Source: CAYQCE01 sp964415885 (GTDB lineage Bacteria > Zixibacteria > MSB-5A5 > JAABVY01 > JAHJOQ01). From it: 8,126 nt of DNA. The position numbers and the translations under genes are program-made. The notes under the pieces were generated by a model, which saw nothing but the letters and a program-made list of their open reading frames with translations, was not told the origin of the DNA and did no database searches. Positions 1-6,342 of the stretch are shown one piece after another (the stretch's first letter is position 1; every line of letters starts with the position of its first letter). The stretch is from positions 1 through 8,126 of the forward strand of contig CAYQCE010000086.1 of NCBI GenBank assembly GCA_964415885.1, read 5' to 3'.

Positions 1-44
1 GCGCAGCGACAGTAATACAACATGGGAGCAAAGACTCCGATGTC

Positions 45-64
45 ATTCCTGCGAAAGCAGGAAT
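45..64. repeat. Perfect 8-bp stem-loop with GAAA tetraloop (dRS3-like intergenic repeat)
   Basis: Arm ATTCCTGC (45-52) pairs perfectly with GCAGGAAT (57-64) across a GAAA loop (53-56), a GNRA tetraloop. The overall pattern ATTCC-N10-GGAAT matches the architecture of short dispersed palindromes such as the Neisseria dRS3 core, and similar ATTCC...GGAATCC units are scattered between genes in many bacterial genomes. No T-tract follows, so it is not an intrinsic terminator. That it is a dispersed repeat in this genome is inference, because only one copy lies in the window. Confidence 0.6.
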
Positions 65-80
65 CCAGCATAGTGAGTAG

Positions 81-105
81 GGCAGAACCCTTTAGCGGTT
101 CTGCC
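81..105. repeat. Perfect 9-bp stem-loop upstream of gyrA
   Basis: GGCAGAACC (81-89) is the exact reverse complement of GGTTCTGCC (97-105), separated by a 7-base loop (90-96). No run of T follows, so termination is unlikely. It is the second of three consecutive palindromes in the 186 bases before gyrA and lies inside a longer-range inverted repeat (48-56 with 113-121). It could be part of a REP-like composite repeat or of the gyrA leader RNA. Confidence 0.6.
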
Positions 106-122
106 ATCAGGATTTCGCAGGT

Positions 123-141
123 CAGGAGCCCTGCGCTCCTG
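123..141. repeat. Perfect 7-bp stem-loop upstream of gyrA
   Basis: CAGGAGC (123-129) pairs with GCTCCTG (135-141) over a 5-base loop. A competing 6-bp hairpin uses CGCAGG (116-121) with CCTGCG (130-135), so the two cannot form together. It ends 45 bases before the gyrA start. No T-tract follows. Confidence 0.55.
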
Positions 142-148
142 TCATGAA

Positions 149-173
149 CTTGAAATATACGGAGATTTTCAAG
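149..173. promoter_or_regulatory. Inverted repeat overlapping the gyrA ribosome binding site
   Basis: CTTGAAA (149-155) is the exact reverse complement of TTTCAAG (167-173), with an 11-base spacer. The right arm covers the first three bases of AAGGA (171-175), the only Shine-Dalgarno-like sequence before the gyrA ATG at 187 (11-base spacing). In RNA it could form a stem that hides the ribosome site, and as DNA it could be an operator half-site pair. Both roles are inference. No good -35/-10 pair was found upstream of gyrA in the visible sequence. Confidence 0.35.
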
Positions 174-186
174 GATAGATTAAAGC

Positions 187-2700
187 ATGGTAACTGAAAG
201 ACAGAACATACTCGACAGGTCGATCGAAGAGGAGATGAAGTCGAGTTACCTCGACTATTCGATGTCGGTTATCACGGCGCGCGCGCTGCCGGATATCAAG
301 GACGGCCTGAAACCGTCCAACCGACGGATCCTCGTCGCGATGAACGACCTGAATCTGGCGCCCGGGCGCGGGTATCGAAAATGCGCGAAGATCGCCGGCG
401 ATACGTCCGGCAACTATCATCCGCATGGCGAACAGGTCGTCTATCCGACTCTTGTGCGCATGGCGCAGGATTTCAACATGCGCTATCCGCTCGTCGACGG
501 TCAGGGGAATTTCGGTTCGATTGACGGCGACAACGCGGCGGCGATGAGGTACACCGAAGCGCGTTTGACTCCGCTCGCGGTGGAGATGCTCGCCGATCTC
601 GACAAGAATACGGTCGGCTACGTCCCCAATTACGACGAGACACGCGAAGAGCCTAGAGTGTTGCCGTCGAAATTCCCTAACCTGATCTGCAACGGCTCCT
701 CCGGTATCGCGGTCGGAATGGCGACCAATATACCTCCGCACAATTTGAATGAGATAGCCGATGCGCTTGTGGCGATCATCGATGATCCCGATATGGACGA
801 CGACGAGCTTCTCGAGCGGGTCTCCGGTCCCGATTTCCCAACCGGCGGAATCATCTACGGCAAAGACGGGATTCGTCAGGCCTACCTGACCGGCCAAGGC
901 CGTCTTGTTCTCCGTGCGAAGGCGAATATCGAAAAGCAGAAGACCGGAAAAGAGCATATCATCATCTCCGAGATACCGTACCAGGTCAACAAGACCAACC
1001 TGATCGAGAAAATCGCGGATCTCGTACGCAACAAGAAGATCGAGGGTATTTCCGACCTCCGGGATGAATCAGACCGTGACGGAATGCGGATCGTGATTGA
1101 GCTGAAGAAGGATACGCAGGCCTCGATTCTTCTGAACCAGCTATTCAAGCATACACAAATGCAGAGCACATTCGGCGTGAATATGCTCGCGCTTGTCGAC
1201 GGCATCCCCAGGCAGATGAACCTCTCGACCGCACTCGATCTCTTTCTCGATCACCGTCATACGATAGTCACGCGTCGTACTCAGTACGAGCTCGACCAGG
1301 CTGAGAAGCGTGCGCATATTCTCGAGGGTTACCGGATTGCGCTCGACAACATTGACGAGGTAATCGCGCTGATCAAGGCCTCCAAGACGCCATCGGATGC
1401 CAAAGACGGCTTGATGAAGAAATTCAAGCTCTCTGAGATTCAGGCGCAGGCTATTCTCGATATGCGGCTCCAGAGGCTGACCGGCCTCGAACGCGACAAG
1501 ATCGAGAAGGAGTATCTCGAACTGATCCAGACGATCGAACGGCTGAAGAGTATTCTCGCCTCCAAGGCGAAGCGCATGAATATCATTAAAGAAGAGCTGA
1601 TTGACCTGAAGGAGAGGTTCGGAGACGAGCGCCGCACGCTGATCACCGATGAGGACGAGGAGCTGACTCTCGAAGATCTTATCGCCGAAGAGGATATGGT
1701 GATCACTATCACTCACGGCGGTTATATAAAGAGACTGTCGACATCGTCCTACAGAAGGCAGCAACGCGGCGGCCGCGGAGTGATAGGGATGGAAACCAAG
1801 GAAGATGACTTCATCCAGCACTTATTCATAGCATCGACCCATGATTACATTCTGTTCTTCACTACGCACGGTCGCTGCTACTGGATCAAGGTGCACGAAA
1901 TTCCGACCGGCGGCAGAATGGCAAAGGGGCGTCATGTCACGAACATGATCGAACTCCAGAAGGACGAACATATCTGTGCGTTCCAGCGGGTGAGACGGTT
2001 CGACGAGGGCTCGTTTATCGTGATGGGTACGAGAAACGGCGTAGTCAAGAAGACTATGCTGACAGCATTTTCGAATCCACGCCGCGACGGAATAATTGCG
2101 ATGAATATCGACCCGGCCGAGGACGAGCTGATTGACGCAGCCATTACCGACGGTACGAATGATGTCGTGCTTGCCACACATAAGGGTAAGGCAATCAGGT
2201 TCTCGGAGGAGAACGTGCGCGCTATGGGTCGGACGGCATACGGTGTCAAGGGTATCAACCTCGACTCGAATGACTACGTTGTGTCGATGGTGGTTGTCAA
2301 ACGGTCGACGTGGCTTCTCACGGTGACCGAGAACGGTTATGGCAAACGCTCCGAGATCGATGACTACCGTGTCACGAATCGTGGCGGTAAGGGCATAATC
2401 AACATGAAGACAACCAAGCGGAATGGCAATATCGTTGCGGTTAAAGAAGTTGTCGACAAAGATGAGTTGATGATTATCACTCATCACGGAATCATCATCC
2501 GCTCGCCCGTAAAATCGATCCGCTCTATCGGTCGCGCGACCCAGGGAGTTCGGTTGATAGCTCTCGATGAGGAGGATTTTGTCGTCGATGTCGCACGGGT
2601 GGTTACCGATGCACACGGCGATCAGCCCGATGAGCCGGAGGTTGTGAAGGGCCCGGACGATGCTCTTAATACCGACAATAATGATGAGGATGAGGGCTGA
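187..2700 (+). CDS. gyrA: DNA gyrase subunit A
   Basis: This is the breakage-reunion subunit of the A2B2 gyrase, a cytoplasmic type IIA topoisomerase that introduces negative supercoils using ATP. The 837 residues compare with 875 in E. coli. The catalytic tyrosine is Y122, in AAMRYTEAR, at the same number as in E. coli. The N-terminal breakage-reunion domain extends to about residue 500. The C-terminal domain shows six pinwheel blades, seen as recurring G-x-x-x-(K/R) strands after about residue 506. The GyrA box is QQRGGRG (525-531), which identifies gyrase rather than ParC, although the second position is Q instead of the usual R/K. The tail is strongly acidic. QRDR positions 82, 83 and 87 are E, Q and P, against D, S and D in E. 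coli. An in-frame TAA at 181-183 fixes the start close to 187. AAGGA at 171-175 is the likely ribosome site. No gyrB is visible next door. Confidence 0.97.
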   Translation: MVTERQNILDRSIEEEMKSSYLDYSMSVITARALPDIKDGLKPSNRRILVAMNDLNLAPGRGYRKCAKIAGDTSGNYHPHGEQVVYPTLVRMAQDFNMRYPLVDGQGNFGSIDGDNAAAMRYTEARLTPLAVEMLADLDKNTVGYVPNYDETREEPRVLPSKFPNLICNGSSGIAVGMATNIPPHNLNEIADALVAIIDDPDMDDDELLERVSGPDFPTGGIIYGKDGIRQAYLTGQGRLVLRAKANIEKQKTGKEHIIISEIPYQVNKTNLIEKIADLVRNKKIEGISDLRDESDRDGMRIVIELKKDTQASILLNQLFKHTQMQSTFGVNMLALVDGIPRQMNLSTALDLFLDHRHTIVTRRTQYELDQAEKRAHILEGYRIALDNIDEVIALIKASKTPSDAKDGLMKKFKLSEIQAQAILDMRLQRLTGLERDKIEKEYLELIQTIERLKSILASKAKRMNIIKEELIDLKERFGDERRTLITDEDEELTLEDLIAEEDMVITITHGGYIKRLSTSSYRRQQRGGRGVIGMETKEDDFIQHLFIASTHDYILFFTTHGRCYWIKVHEIPTGGRMAKGRHVTNMIELQKDEHICAFQRVRRFDEGSFIVMGTRNGVVKKTMLTAFSNPRRDGIIAMNIDPAEDELIDAAITDGTNDVVLATHKGKAIRFSEENVRAMGRTAYGVKGINLDSNDYVVSMVVVKRSTWLLTVTENGYGKRSEIDDYRVTNRGGKGIINMKTTKRNGNIVAVKEVVDKDELMIITHHGIIIRSPVKSIRSIGRATQGVRLIALDEEDFVVDVARVVTDAHGDQPDEPEVVKGPDDALNTDNNDEDEG

Positions 2701-2870
2701 AACGGCGAGAAGAGGAAACACTAAATGGCGGGGATCCGATGAGTATGCTTTGGAGCGGTTTTTTCCTTCGCCCCGCAAACTTTAGGTCGCATCGGTTGTT
2801 GTGCTTGTTGTAGCTCAATGAGATATCGACTCAGCCGATACCTATAGCAGGGGCAACAGACGGAGGAAAG
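2701..2870. other. Intergenic gap between gyrA and the epimerase
   Basis: These 170 bases carry no credible gene. A T6 run (2759-2764) sits inside a weak long-loop pairing of GCGGGG (2728-2733) with CCCCGC (2771-2776), and AGGAAA (2713-2718) can alternatively pair with TTTCCT (2762-2767). Neither is a standard terminator, because no tight stem directly precedes the T-run. No convincing -35/-10 pair for the downstream operon was found. The only strong signal is GGAGG at 2862-2866, the ribosome site of the next gene. Confidence 0.4.
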
Positions 2871-3827
2871 ATGCGATATCTGATAACCGGCGGCGCTGGC
2901 TTTATTGGCTCGAATCTGGCTGCGGAGCTTGTCTCGAGAGGAGAGAGGGTCCGCATCATCGACAACTTCTCGAGCGGCCGTCACGAGAATCTCGAAAAGA
3001 TCAAGAATGACATCGAGTTAGTGGAGGGGTCGATAACTAATCGAGCACTTGTCGACGAGACTGTCTCCGGTGTGGACTACGTCCTGCACCACGCTGCTAT
3101 TCCCTCGGTCGTCGAATCCGTCGAGGATCCGGTCGGCTCGACCGATGTCAACGTCGGCGGTACGATCAACGTTCTTGACGCCGCACGCAGAAACGGAGTC
3201 AAGCGCCTCGTTTTTGCCTCCTCCGCCGCTGTATATGGGGATCTGCCTGACCTCCCGAAATCAGAAGAATCTGAGCTCAAGCCGTTATCTCCATATGCCG
3301 CAGCCAAACTGACGGGCGAATACTATTGCAGGGTTTTCTGCGAACTCTATGGTCTCGAGACGGTTTGTCTTCGCTATTTCAATGTGTTCGGCCCGAACCA
3401 GGACCCGCAGAGCGAGTACGCTGCGGTTATCCCGAAGTTTATCAACTCTCTCCTCTGCGGGGAAAAGCCGCGTATATTCGGCGACGGTCTCCAGACGCGA
3501 GACTTTGTTTCGGTGAGGAATGTGGTAAATGCCAATCTTGCGGCTCTGAAGTCCCCCAAAGCTGTCGGCGAGAGTATAAATGTTGCATGCGGGATGCAGA
3601 ACTCGCTTCTCGATCTCCTCGATGTTCTTCGGGATTTGATACACTCCGATGTTGAGCATGTTTTCGAGGACGAAAAGCCGGGTGATATAAAGCACTCAGT
3701 TGCGGCAATCGATAAAGCACGCGATCTTCTGGGCTACGAATTGGAGCAGACGTTCGAGGAAGGACTCGATCAGACGATCGACTATTTCAGGAGATATGCA
3801 GGTGACGGCATCCAGGCACGGCAGTGA
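2871..3827 (+). CDS. NAD-dependent nucleotide-sugar 4-epimerase (UDP-GlcNAc/UDP-Glc epimerase-like, extended SDR)
   Basis: A 318-residue extended short-chain dehydrogenase/reductase of the GalE/WbpP type. It probably interconverts a UDP-hexose or UDP-N-acetylhexosamine at C4 in the cytoplasm to supply polysaccharide synthesis. The Rossmann glycine motif is GGAGFIG (7-13), with acidic D31 following for the NAD ribose. S117/S118 plus Y142 and K146 (YAAAK) give the Ser-Tyr-Lys catalytic set. The segment HHAAIPSVVESVEDP (73-87) and the later RYFNVFGPNQDP are closest, from memory, to WbpP/Gne-like UDP-GlcNAc 4-epimerases, but substrate cannot be read from sequence alone. UDP-glucose 4-epimerase or a related dehydratase remain possible. 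GGAGG at 2862-2866 is a strong ribosome site, and an in-frame TAG at 2811 bounds the start. It is the first gene of the exosortase operon, and its last codons overlap possible exosortase starts. Confidence 0.9.
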   Translation: MRYLITGGAGFIGSNLAAELVSRGERVRIIDNFSSGRHENLEKIKNDIELVEGSITNRALVDETVSGVDYVLHHAAIPSVVESVEDPVGSTDVNVGGTINVLDAARRNGVKRLVFASSAAVYGDLPDLPKSEESELKPLSPYAAAKLTGEYYCRVFCELYGLETVCLRYFNVFGPNQDPQSEYAAVIPKFINSLLCGEKPRIFGDGLQTRDFVSVRNVVNANLAALKSPKAVGESINVACGMQNSLLDLLDVLRDLIHSDVEHVFEDEKPGDIKHSVAAIDKARDLLGYELEQTFEEGLDQTIDYFRRYAGDGIQARQ

Positions 3828-3870
3828 GGCTGTAGCGGGCGGCAAGCCGTCCGGGGCAGGATCAATCGGG

Positions 3871-4722
3871 ATGAAGCTCGATCCGCGGCTCTACATCATC
3901 GCTGCACTCGTGATAGTGGCGTACATTCCGGTGCTCTACGGGCTCATTTCTGACTGGTATAACGATTCCAACTATTCGCACGGCTTCCTCATAATCCCTG
4001 TAAGCGTTTGGCTGATCTGGCGTCAGCGCGCAGAGATCGCCAAAACGAGGATAGAGACCAGCAAGCTCGGACTCCTCGGCATAATCGCCGCACTTCTTAT
4101 CTTCATCGTCGGTACTGCAGGAGCCGAGTATTTCAGCGTACGGTTCTCGTTTGTGCTGCTCGTCGCCTCGATTGCTCTCTATTTCTTCGGATGGCCGACC
4201 TTCCGCAAAATATGGTTCGCGTTCTTCTTTCTGCTCTTTATGATCCCGATACCGTACGTAATCTACTACGCCATGACATTCCCGATGCAACTGTTCGCAT
4301 CCAGGATAGCCTCCGGGTTGCTCTCCGTGATAGGCCTGCCGCTGATAAGATTCGGCAATGTGCTGTACCTGCCGGGCGGGACCGCACTCGAGGTCGCGGA
4401 GGCGTGCTCCGGACTGCGGTCGATAATGTCGCTTCTGGCGCTCGGTGCGCTGTTTGCGTATATGACTCAGGAAAACAAGGTTAAGGCAGTCGTATTGTTC
4501 GCGTCCACCGTCCCGATTGCGATACTCGGTAATGTCATGAGGATATGTTTCACGGCGATCGGCACATACGCTATCAGTGATAAATTTGTCGAGGGTACGC
4601 TTCACGAGTTGGCGGGCCTTCTCGTATTCCTGTTTTCGTTTATAATGCTCTTAATAGTAGGGTCACTGCTCAGATGGAAAGAGTTACCGGTAGATACTAC
4701 CTCATTATCGCGCTCCTCGTAG
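3871..4722 (+). CDS. xrt: Exosortase (EpsH/Xrt family transmembrane protease-transpeptidase)
   Basis: A multi-pass inner-membrane enzyme of the exosortase family, predicted to cleave C-terminal sorting signals (PEP-CTERM-like) from secreted proteins and pass them on at the cell surface. From ATG 3871 it has 283 residues with about eight hydrophobic segments. The signature YSHGFLIIP follows the first segment. The catalytic triad is Cys179 (EACSGLRS), Arg224 (GNVMRI) and His245 (TLHELAG), all present. The start is uncertain. ATG 3871 gives the usual family N-terminus and has AGGA at 3858-3861. GTG 3802 has a better-spaced AGGAG (3789-3793) and would overlap the epimerase by 26 bases. ATG 3796 sits too close to that AGGAG. 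The 3' end overlaps epsI by 49 bases. The exact exosortase subtype and its sorting motif cannot be told without a substrate. Confidence 0.93.
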   Translation: MKLDPRLYIIAALVIVAYIPVLYGLISDWYNDSNYSHGFLIIPVSVWLIWRQRAEIAKTRIETSKLGLLGIIAALLIFIVGTAGAEYFSVRFSFVLLVASIALYFFGWPTFRKIWFAFFFLLFMIPIPYVIYYAMTFPMQLFASRIASGLLSVIGLPLIRFGNVLYLPGGTALEVAEACSGLRSIMSLLALGALFAYMTQENKVKAVVLFASTVPIAILGNVMRICFTAIGTYAISDKFVEGTLHELAGLLVFLFSFIMLLIVGSLLRWKELPVDTTSLSRSS

Positions 4723-5324
4723 TCGCGGGCGCAATATCATACACGCTGCGGTATGTGAGTGTGCAGCCGGAGCACCAGTCCGACTTCTCTGTCATTCCGC
4801 TCGAAAAGGATGGCTGGGAGGGACGAGAGCTTCCGCTCGCCGACTGGACCCTCGATGTGCTGAAAGCAACGGACAACACGAGCCGACAGTATATTGCGGG
4901 CGATGAGCTGTTTACCTCGCTTTTCATCGGCTATTTCAAGGACCAGAAGTACGGCTCACAGATTCACTCGCCACGTCACTGCCTGCCCGGCGGAGGATGG
5001 GGGATTCTGAGTCTCGAGCCGATCGAACTCGACATCGACGGCGAGCGTCTTTCGGTAAACCGGGTCCTGATCGGTGATGACCGCCAGCGCCAGATAGTCT
5101 ACTACTGGTATCGCACCCGTTCAGGCGAGCTGACGAATGAGTTTGCCTTGAAGTTTGATCTGGTGAAGAATTCGCTGTTCCTTCAGCCGACCGATGCCGC
5201 TATGATCCGTTTGATGACTTTTGTGAACCGTGGCGAGGAAGAAGAGGGGGACAGGATACTTAAGGATTTTCTGAGATCATTTCTTCCCTCGATAGAAAAA
5301 AGCTTGCCATTTGAGCGAACATAG
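4674..5324 (+). CDS. epsI: EpsI family protein (exosortase-associated, DUF3485)
   Basis: A 216-residue protein of the EpsI family, which accompanies exosortases either as a separate gene, as here, or fused to their C-terminus. It has one N-terminal hydrophobic segment (about 8-26), and the rest probably faces the periplasm. The hallmark is HSPRHCLPGGGW (98-109), with the conserved Cys103, followed by YYWY (143-146). The biochemical role of the family is not settled; it is tied to exopolysaccharide production and exosortase function. It begins inside the exosortase gene (49-base overlap), with a weak AGGG at 4659-4662, so translation is probably coupled. Length is normal for the family. The C-terminal region (187-216) is charged and not conserved as far as I can judge. 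Confidence 0.92.
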   Translation: MERVTGRYYLIIALLVVAGAISYTLRYVSVQPEHQSDFSVIPLEKDGWEGRELPLADWTLDVLKATDNTSRQYIAGDELFTSLFIGYFKDQKYGSQIHSPRHCLPGGGWGILSLEPIELDIDGERLSVNRVLIGDDRQRQIVYYWYRTRSGELTNEFALKFDLVKNSLFLQPTDAAMIRLMTFVNRGEEEEGDRILKDFLRSFLPSIEKSLPFERT

Positions 5325-5339
5325 TCCAGTTTTCCGCTT

Positions 5340-6218
5340 ATGAAAGCAACCACAGCTCTAATAAGAAGCCTCCGTCCCGAGCAATGGATCAAGAATTTTA
5401 TCGTCTTCGCCGCACTTATCTTCTCTCGTGAGTTCACGAACATCGAGATGATCGAGTTGAGCGTGCTCGCGTTCATAGTGTTCTGCTTTTCCTCGTCCGC
5501 AATCTACCTGATTAACGATGTAGTCGACTACCGGCAGGACAGTTTGCATCCCGAAAAGAGAAACCGCCCGATAGCCTCGGGTCATCTCACGAGATCATCC
5601 GCAATCGCGGCGGCTGTGCTGCTGATTTTCGTGTCGATAGTCATTTCAGTGAGCGTGTTTGATGTGTGGACGGTGGGCGTTGTCGTAGCTTTCGTAGTTT
5701 TGAATGTCGTCTACTCGTTCTGGCTCAAGAACGTGGTGATACTCGATGTGATGGCAATTGCCGGAAGTTTCGTCCTTCGAGCGGTCGGCGGCGGATTGGC
5801 GATCAGTGTGCCGATCTCACCATGGCTGGTCGTCTGCACGATCTTGCTTGCGCTTTTCATAGGATTCGGGAAGCGACGCCACGAGCTGAAGTCTCTCGAA
5901 GAAGCCGCGGCCGGTCACCGCAAGAGCCTCGAACATTACTCGTTATACTTCCTCGACCAGATGATTGCGGTCGTGACCGCGTCGACGGTCGTGGCATACA
6001 CGTTCTACACGCTTTCGCCGGAGGTCAAAGACAAGCTTGGTGTCAAGCACCTCGAACTCTCGATCCCGTTCGTGCTCTACGGCATTTTCCGCTATCTGTA
6101 CCTCATCCACAAGCAGGATCGCGGCGGATCGCCGTCCCGGATTCTGGTAACCGACATTCCGATTCTCGTAAATGTACTCCTGTGGCTGGCCACGGTACTG
6201 ATACTCATGCAAATATAG
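5340..6218 (+). CDS. UbiA-superfamily prenyltransferase, decaprenyl-phosphate phosphoribosyltransferase-like
   Basis: A 292-residue integral membrane protein with about eight or nine hydrophobic helices. The aspartate motif N59-D60-x-x-D63-x-x-x-D67, followed by HPEKRNRPIASG, and a second motif around D136 (KNVVILDVMAI) match the UbiA superfamily. The opening LRPEQWIKN (11-19) is typical of the branch that includes mycobacterial Rv3806c, which moves phosphoribosyl from PRPP to decaprenyl phosphate. That product is the precursor of the lipid-linked arabinose donor. Later enzymes of that route (DprE1/DprE2) are absent here, so the final sugar is unknown. It starts 15 bases after epsI with no clear Shine-Dalgarno. 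The conserved N-terminus makes ATG 5340 the only sensible start, so initiation is likely coupled to epsI. The substrate prenyl chain length cannot be read. Confidence 0.88.
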   Translation: MKATTALIRSLRPEQWIKNFIVFAALIFSREFTNIEMIELSVLAFIVFCFSSSAIYLINDVVDYRQDSLHPEKRNRPIASGHLTRSSAIAAAVLLIFVSIVISVSVFDVWTVGVVVAFVVLNVVYSFWLKNVVILDVMAIAGSFVLRAVGGGLAISVPISPWLVVCTILLALFIGFGKRRHELKSLEEAAAGHRKSLEHYSLYFLDQMIAVVTASTVVAYTFYTLSPEVKDKLGVKHLELSIPFVLYGIFRYLYLIHKQDRGGSPSRILVTDIPILVNVLLWLATVLILMQI

Positions 6219-6233
6219 AATTTTGAAACCGTC

Positions 6234-6262
6234 TTGTGAATATCGGCGTTTGCCCTTATTAT
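6234..6262 (+). promoter_or_regulatory. Sigma70-like promoter for pepF
   Basis: TTGTGA (6234-6239, four of six to TTGACA) and TATTAT (6257-6262, five of six to TATAAT) are separated by the ideal 17 bases. Transcription would start near 6269, giving a leader of roughly 74 bases before pepF. Its place directly after the exosortase operon supports separate expression of pepF. I found no intrinsic terminator between 6218 and this promoter, so some read-through is possible. Confidence 0.5.
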
Positions 6263-6342
6263 GACGTCCTGCGGCTGCTATGACGGGCATTGAATGGGAA
6301 CTGTATTGTTCTGACCGATAAACCCACGCGGAGGTACCTCTG

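Noticed and set aside
45..141. CRISPR array or tandem repeat before gyrA
   Set aside because: The three palindromes differ in sequence and there are no regular direct repeats or spacers.
150..179. TTGAAA followed by GATAGA as a gyrA promoter
   Set aside because: The -10 element matches only three of six bases, and the start site would overlap the gyrA start region.
169..957. 262-codon open frame on the - strand opposite the gyrA start
   Set aside because: It is antisense to the most conserved part of GyrA, has no plausible domain and has no ribosome site.
2728..2776. Possible rho-independent terminator after gyrA
   Set aside because: The GC stem arms are separated by 37 bases and the T-run lies within the loop, not after the stem.
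1822..2778. 318-codon open frame on the - strand opposite gyrA
   Set aside because: It lies almost entirely antisense to the conserved gyrA C-terminal domain. Its product is rich in His, Arg and Asp and has no recognisable fold. It arises from codon bias of the real gene.
2739..2813. 24-codon open frame in the gap after gyrA
   Set aside because: No ribosome site precedes it, and it is short enough to occur by chance. The product is mildly hydrophobic but has no supporting context.
5666..6226. 186-codon + strand frame inside the prenyltransferase gene
   Set aside because: It is an out-of-frame shadow of a conserved membrane protein. The product is Arg-rich without hydrophobic segments or motifs.
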